Shown piece after piece: positions 59,692 through 64,000 of a stretch of 64,000 nucleotides of DNA. The stretch spans positions 62,001 through 126,000 of the forward strand of contig JALHPO010000005.1 of assembly GCA_022842445.1 (NCBI GenBank), in the 5' to 3' direction. Below the pieces are notes generated by a model. That model had not been told where the DNA came from, did no database searches, and worked only from the letters and a program-made list of their open reading frames with translations. A program made the translations under genes and the position numbers. This DNA is from Nitrospira sp. GTDB taxonomy: Bacteria > Nitrospirota > Nitrospiria > Nitrospirales > Nitrospiraceae. Position 1 is the stretch's first letter; each line of letters starts with the position of its first letter.

Positions 59692-59766
59692 TATCTGGTT
59701 GATCTGGTTTGTTTGGTTTCTTTGGTTCCCGCTCTCGCACGAGACGAACCAAAAGAACCAGAGGAA
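59692..59766. repeat. Imperfect palindrome of repeated words between mlaE and mlaF
   Basis: The word TGGTTTCTTTGGTT and variants (GGTTTGTTTGG, CTGGTTGATCTGG) repeat in the left arm. The right arm carries the complement (GAACCAAAAGAACCAGAGGA). It follows the same layout as the elements in the proteasome operon, with an unrelated word, and stands within an operon directly upstream of mlaF. Confidence 0.75.
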
Positions 59767-59779
59767 CCGTCACACCGTT

Positions 59780-60550
59780 TCAGAGCAGTACCGACGTCAA
59801 AAAATAATCCCACACAAGAATGAGGACCGACGATAACACAACCGCCTCCGTCGTCGCAGTACCCAATCCTTCGGCGCTCATACGGGTGTAGAACCCTTTG
59901 TAGCAGCAGACCCAGCTCACAATCAGGCCAAAACTGATGGATTTGAGAATGCCTCCGTACACGTCTTTCCATTCCACCGACGACTCGATGGAATTCCAGT
60001 AGGACCCCGCATTCACGCCCAACAGTTCCACACCCACCAGATGACCGCCATAGATGCCCACCACATCGAAGATCGCAACCAACAGCGGAACGCCGATCAA
60101 GCCCGCGACGAGCTTCGGGGCGATCAGATATTGGAGCGGATTGATCGCCATGGTGTCGAGCGCATCGATCTGCTCAGTGATGCGCATGATTCCGATTTCT
60201 GCCGTCATCGCCGAACCGGCCCGGGCCGTTACCATAAGCGCGGCCAGCACCGGACCCAGCTCACGGATCATGCTGAGGGCGACGGCTGATCCCAACAGCC
60301 CCTCGGATCCGAACTTCCTGAGCGTGTAATACCCCTGGAGAGCCAGCACCATGCCCGTGAAACCAGCCGTGAGCACCACAACGAACGTGGATTTATAGCC
60401 TATAAAATGCACCTGCTTGACGATCTGCTCCGCCCGCAACGGTGGACGTAGAAGCCAGGCGAAGGATGAGACGACAAAGACCAGCATCCGGCCCATTTCA
60501 CCCACATGGACCAGAACCCCATGGCCGATTCGTTCCAGCATCCTCATCAT
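59780..60550 (-). CDS. mlaE: MlaE-type ABC permease
   Basis: The 256-residue permease has five to six helices and the MlaE landmarks FIGYKSTFVVVLTAGFTGMV, LREFG-type REL run MIRELGPVLAALMVTARAGSA and the coupling region MRITEQIDALDTMAINP. It forms the membrane part of the lipid transporter with MlaF and MlaD. Its start overlaps the hpnG stop as ATGA, so hopanoid and Mla genes are translationally coupled. Confidence 0.94.
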   Translation of the reverse strand: MMRMLERIGHGVLVHVGEMGRMLVFVVSSFAWLLRPPLRAEQIVKQVHFIGYKSTFVVVLTAGFTGMVLALQGYYTLRKFGSEGLLGSAVALSMIRELGPVLAALMVTARAGSAMTAEIGIMRITEQIDALDTMAINPLQYLIAPKLVAGLIGVPLLVAIFDVVGIYGGHLVGVELLGVNAGSYWNSIESSVEWKDVYGGILKSISFGLIVSWVCCYKGFYTRMSAEGLGTATTEAVVLSSVLILVWDYFLTSVLL

Positions 60551-61392
60551 GATCGATCAACTTGCAATCCGACGGCGCCGCCGTCTGCTGAGATGCCGGC
60601 CGCATAGCGCTTAAAAAACGCCGTCAAGTTTATGGCCGCCGCCTGACTTTGGCGGCGAAGCCGAAATAATCCCATGACACTCGACGGATTCCCCAACAGC
60701 GCGCCAACACCCTTGAGCCACGCAGTGGGCCTGAGAAAGAGATTGAAGTCAAGGGGCAGATCTTCATCCAGCAGGTCGGACGCCGTGCGGATAATCACAA
60801 ACGGAACCTGAGCACGTTGCGCTTCAACCGCCAAGGCTGCGCTTTCCATATCGAGACCGATCGCGCCGGTGCTGTGCGAGAATCGACGTTTCTCGGATGC
60901 GCTGCCGACAATGTAATCGGTGGAAACGAATCGTCCGATGTGGCCCGCCGGATTCGCACCCTCGACCAGTGCCATGACCATATCCCGCTCAGCCCCTGGC
61001 ACTTCAATCGCCTGACACACATCCACGCCCGGCCCCACCGCCCGCACCACATCCCGTCCGGCAAGGACCGCGCCCACTTTAGTCGTAATGAGCGCACAGG
61101 CAAATCCCGTCGACACTGCAAGACTAAACGGCTGATGTCCTAATAATCGGGCCGCAACCAGGCCGGCTTTTTCAGGGCCCACGCCGGTCCGAGCCAGCCA
61201 ATACTCTCTGGAACCTGCCGCAAATACGAGCACCGGCATTCCATTGATACACCGTTCGATCCCTGGTTGAAATGCAGCTTCCACTGCCTTCACTTCCCAA
61301 AAGGTAGCGGCAAAAATCGCGATCCGCTTCGGTAATGTGGTAGTTGATAGAGGGAGCACAGGGATAGGCGAGACAGAATCCGTGGCGGTCAA
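60547..61392 (-). CDS. hpnG: Hopanoid-associated phosphorylase HpnG
   Basis: The 281-residue protein is of the purine/uridine phosphorylase type: RTGVGPEKAGLVAARLLG, VSTGFACAL and the nucleoside-binding GLDMESAALAVEA. HpnG removes adenine from adenosylhopane to give ribosylhopane. It overlaps shc (ATGA) and mlaE (ATGA), so the three are made together. Its C-terminal part (FRLRRQSQAAAINLTAFFKRY) matches the HpnG-type end. Confidence 0.88.
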   Translation of the reverse strand: MTATDSVSPIPVLPLSTTTLPKRIAIFAATFWEVKAVEAAFQPGIERCINGMPVLVFAAGSREYWLARTGVGPEKAGLVAARLLGHQPFSLAVSTGFACALITTKVGAVLAGRDVVRAVGPGVDVCQAIEVPGAERDMVMALVEGANPAGHIGRFVSTDYIVGSASEKRRFSHSTGAIGLDMESAALAVEAQRAQVPFVIIRTASDLLDEDLPLDFNLFLRPTAWLKGVGALLGNPSSVMGLFRLRRQSQAAAINLTAFFKRYAAGISADGGAVGLQVDRS

Positions 61393-63563
61393 CGCTCAGT
61401 CCGATAAGACCCGTCCACTTGAACATAGTGGCGCAGCTCGTCTGCCCGCATTTTCCCGCGAGTGCGGAGGTTGCGGTACATGGCAAGGGCCCACAGCGGG
61501 AAATACTGGCAATACCAGTGGTACCGGAGATAGAACACGCGGGGGAATCCCGTCCCGGTATGGCGAACTTCCTCCCATGATCCACCCTTCAACTGATGGC
61601 GAAGGAGAAATTGTACTCCACGCGCGACACTGAATGAGTCCACCGCTCCGGCTGACATCAAGCCCATCAATGCCCAGGCAGTTTGCGACGGGGTGCTGTC
61701 TCCCTTACCGCTATGCTCGGCCTCCGCATACGACAGACAGGACTCACCCCAGCCTCCGTCAGGGTTCTGCTTGGACTCCAACCAGGAGACGGCGCGGCGG
61801 ATGTACGGAGCCGAGAGGTCTTCGCCGATCGCCCGAAGCCCGGCCAAGACAGACCACGTACCATAGATATAATTGACGCCCCAGCGGCCATACCAACTCC
61901 CATCCGCCTCCTGCTCTTTCTTCAGAAAGGCCAGAGCTGGAGCGACGGCAGGATGTGTACGGTCGTAACCCAACGCGGCCAGCATCTCCAGACACCGCCC
62001 CGCCAGGTCGGACGTGCTGGGATCGAGCAACGCGTGGTGGTCAGCAAAAGGGATGTAGTTGAAGACGACCCGGTTATTGTCCTTGTCGTACGCGCCCCAG
62101 CCGCCATCGGACCCCTGCATGGCGACCACCCACTGCATGCCGCGACGAAGAGAGTCTTCCAGTTCAGCAGATTGAGGCATTTTCAATTTTGACAATGCCA
62201 TGAGCACGACGGCGGAGTCGTCCACGTCCGGATACAGCTCGTTCTCAAACTGGAAATACCAGCCGCCGGGCTTGGCTGTCGGCGAAGACACGATCCAATC
62301 ACCGACCGTCTTGGTTTGCCTGGACATGAGATAGGCCCCGGCCTTTTGCAGCGCAAGATGATCCTGAGGCATCCCCGCTTCAATCAGCGCATTAAGAAGG
62401 AGCGCCGTATCCCAAATCGGGGAGAAACAGGGCTGCAGATGGACGGTGGAAACACGTTGACCGTCGAGCTGTATGGAGTCATACACTTCCAGGTCTTCGA
62501 TTTCCCGCAATGCCTTCATGACCAAGGGATCGTCCGCACTGTACCCGAGACACTGCAGAGCCATGATCGAGTTTGCCATCGCCGGATAGATGGCGCCGAG
62601 CCCGCCCGATCCCTTGAGATGCTCCAGCATCCAGGTTGATGCCTTTTGCAGTGCCTTCTCGCGCAATACCCTCATCGGCATCCGGTCGTAGATCTTCAAG
62701 AGGGCATCGAGCGCGACAAACAGGTTGTGGGGGGTGAACCAATGTTGATCCTTGTTGAACGGCGGATATTTCCAATAGCGAATATCTTTACGCGGCTCGA
62801 GATACAGTTCATCAACCCCTTGTTCGCGAGGAATCCGGCATACAGGCCGGTGCGCGAATATAATGAGTAAGGGGATCAGGACGGCGCGAGACCAGTACGA
62901 AATGGCGTAGATACTGAAATAGAACCGTTTCGGCAGGAGCATGATCTCGACCGGCATGTGGGGAACACCTTCCCAATCATACTGATCGAACAGCGCCAGC
63001 GCGATTTTCGTGAATACGTTGGCTTGGACGACACCGCCCATCGCCAGAATGCGCTCTTTCGCCCGGACCATGAACGGCTCGTCTGCCGACACGCCGCTCA
63101 GTTTGAGTGCAAAATACGCCTTGACCGACGCGCTGATCTCCGACGGGCCTCCGTAATAAATCGGCCAGCCGCCGTCAGGCAACTGCATCGACTTCAAATA
63201 GTGAACGGCTTTCTGTTCACGATCAACATCAACGCGGTCGAGGAACCGGCGAAGCATCAAGTACTCGGAGGTCAGCGTCGTGTCCGCTTCGAGCTCCGCG
63301 ACCCAGTATCCTTCGGCATGTTGCTGGCTGAGGAACCAGGATTGGCTTCGTCTGATCGCATCATCAATGGCATCAGGCTGGGTGGCTGTGTGGCCGGCAG
63401 GGCGGCGGGCCGCAGGGTCCAGCGACGGCAGTCCTACAGGCTTGTCCGAAACAAGCCGAAGCAGTGACGCGGGAGCGTATTCTGCAGCAGATCTGAATTT
63501 TTCAGAGCCGTTCGAGAGCAGGCTCTCAGAAAGACGGCTGAACAACGTTCTGATCAGGTTCAT
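61389..63563 (-). CDS. shc: Squalene-hopene cyclase
   Basis: The 724-residue cyclase has several QW motifs (QLPDGGWPIYYGG, QGSDGGWGAYDKDN, QEADGSWYGRWGV, QNPDGGWGESC) and the catalytic DVDD motif near residue 447 in LYPDVDDSAVVL. It turns squalene into hopene, the first committed hopanoid step. Length is slightly above the usual 630-700, owing to an N-terminal extension (about 1-60). It is first in a unit that runs into hpnG, mlaE, mlaF, mlaD and mlaC. Confidence 0.95.
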   Translation of the reverse strand: MNLIRTLFSRLSESLLSNGSEKFRSAAEYAPASLLRLVSDKPVGLPSLDPAARRPAGHTATQPDAIDDAIRRSQSWFLSQQHAEGYWVAELEADTTLTSEYLMLRRFLDRVDVDREQKAVHYLKSMQLPDGGWPIYYGGPSEISASVKAYFALKLSGVSADEPFMVRAKERILAMGGVVQANVFTKIALALFDQYDWEGVPHMPVEIMLLPKRFYFSIYAISYWSRAVLIPLLIIFAHRPVCRIPREQGVDELYLEPRKDIRYWKYPPFNKDQHWFTPHNLFVALDALLKIYDRMPMRVLREKALQKASTWMLEHLKGSGGLGAIYPAMANSIMALQCLGYSADDPLVMKALREIEDLEVYDSIQLDGQRVSTVHLQPCFSPIWDTALLLNALIEAGMPQDHLALQKAGAYLMSRQTKTVGDWIVSSPTAKPGGWYFQFENELYPDVDDSAVVLMALSKLKMPQSAELEDSLRRGMQWVVAMQGSDGGWGAYDKDNNRVVFNYIPFADHHALLDPSTSDLAGRCLEMLAALGYDRTHPAVAPALAFLKKEQEADGSWYGRWGVNYIYGTWSVLAGLRAIGEDLSAPYIRRAVSWLESKQNPDGGWGESCLSYAEAEHSGKGDSTPSQTAWALMGLMSAGAVDSFSVARGVQFLLRHQLKGGSWEEVRHTGTGFPRVFYLRYHWYCQYFPLWALAMYRNLRTRGKMRADELRHYVQVDGSYRTER

Positions 63564-63754
63564 GTATTTTCCCGGATCGAGAAATCAGACTGAACAACAC
63601 ACCACAAAAAACAGACACCGATTCTACCGACGACAAGTCGTCTATCCGCGCAGAAATGCACTCAGCCCATCGGAGGGCTTATAACAGAGGTTCTAAATGG
63701 AGTCAAGCGATTGGGCCGTGAAGTCCTCTAAACTACTCATCTTTTCGTGCACTG

Positions 63755-64000
63755 CTAGGCTGGTTGAAGTTCACCCAACCGCACAGACACGAGCTTGGAT
63801 ACCCCAGGTTCCTCCATGGTCACTCCGAAGAGGGAATCGGCAATGCCCATCGTCCGCTTGTTGTGGGTGATAACCAGAAACTGGGCACTCTGCGCTAACT
63901 CCCGCAGGACGCCGGTAAACCGGCCGATGTTTTCTTCATCCAGCGGCGCGTCGATTTCATCCAACAGGCAAAACGGCGTCGGCCGGATCAGAAAGCTCGC
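63755..64000 (-). CDS. smc: SMC chromosome-segregation protein, C-terminal end (runs off the window)
   Basis: The last 81 codons contain the Walker B of the SMC head, FCLLDEIDAPLDEENIGRF, and the switch run QFLVITHNKRTMGIADSLFGV, then the end VSVRLGELQPA. The rest of the ATPase and coiled coil lies beyond base 64000. SMC compacts and separates daughter chromosomes. Confidence 0.94.
   Translation of the reverse strand, partial: ASFLIRPTPFCLLDEIDAPLDEENIGRFTGVLRELAQSAQFLVITHNKRTMGIADSLFGVTMEEPGVSKLVSVRLGELQPA

Noticed and set aside
1..64000. CRISPR array, prophage or insertion sequence
   Set aside because: No regularly spaced repeats, no transposase or phage structural genes were seen on either strand.

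Overview
The window is a stretch of bacterial chromosome, moderately GC-rich, that looks like a Nitrospira-type nitrite oxidiser (phylum Nitrospirota). This assignment is inferred from gene content: a five-gene 2-oxoacid:ferredoxin oxidoreductase as used in the reductive TCA cycle, a Pup/UBact-type proteasome operon in an otherwise Gram-negative gene set (Mla transport, OmpA, Omp85-type barrel), a respiratory cluster joining a cytochrome bc complex to two bd-like oxidase subunits without CydB, and hopanoid genes.

Layout. 1-3200: start of rho (partial), then DUF2203-like, YciI-like and secreted TPR proteins. 3225-7154: five-gene 2-oxoacid:ferredoxin oxidoreductase operon ending in a clear terminator. 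7174-9451: small acidic protein, tRNA-Asn, YheT-type hydrolase, membrane protein. 9569-16514 (minus): proteasome operon mpa-dop-pup(UBact)-prcB-prcA-pafA, followed upstream by HtrA, YjbQ and HD-domain genes. 19221-24852: secreted protein, HIT protein, TPR/Sel1 protein and a membrane-bound CHASE2-sigma54 activator. 24900-32500: small secreted, membrane, RNA-binding and regulatory genes, including SmbP-like, OmpA-like, nuclease, RRM, NarL-like and YugP-like proteins, plus small genes that ordinary start-codon or length filters would miss. 32586-34102: remnant island beside tRNA-Thr, bounded by a 46-bp perfect repeat of the tRNA 3' part. 34213-37238: caspase-fold lipoprotein lacking catalytic residues, and a UbiA prenyltransferase. 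37333-49510 (minus): respiratory cluster. 49719-63563 (minus): isoprenoid/hopanoid/envelope block with hpnH, a polyprenol-dependent-type glycosyltransferase, ispG, dxs, an Omp85-like barrel, mlaC-D-F-E, hpnG and squalene-hopene cyclase. 63755-64000: C-terminus of SMC.

How the genes fit together. The ferredoxin-dependent oxidoreductase serves carbon fixation. The bc/bd-like cluster is a candidate route for quinol and cytochrome c electron flow, and in several places soluble cytochrome domains are tethered to membrane segments. Dxs and IspG feed isoprenoid precursors to Shc, whose hopene product would be used by HpnH and HpnG. The Mla-type ABC genes and the barrel lie inside the same block, so lipid or hopanoid trafficking is a reasonable inference.

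A recurring non-coding theme is a set of intergenic imperfect palindromes made of short repeated words. They sit inside operons just upstream of pafA, prcB, dop, ispG and mlaF, and inflate open reading frames upstream of true starts. The most interesting features are the 11-gene respiratory cluster, the Gram-negative Pup-proteasome operon with several unusual residues, the pseudo-caspase, and the tRNA-Thr island remnant.
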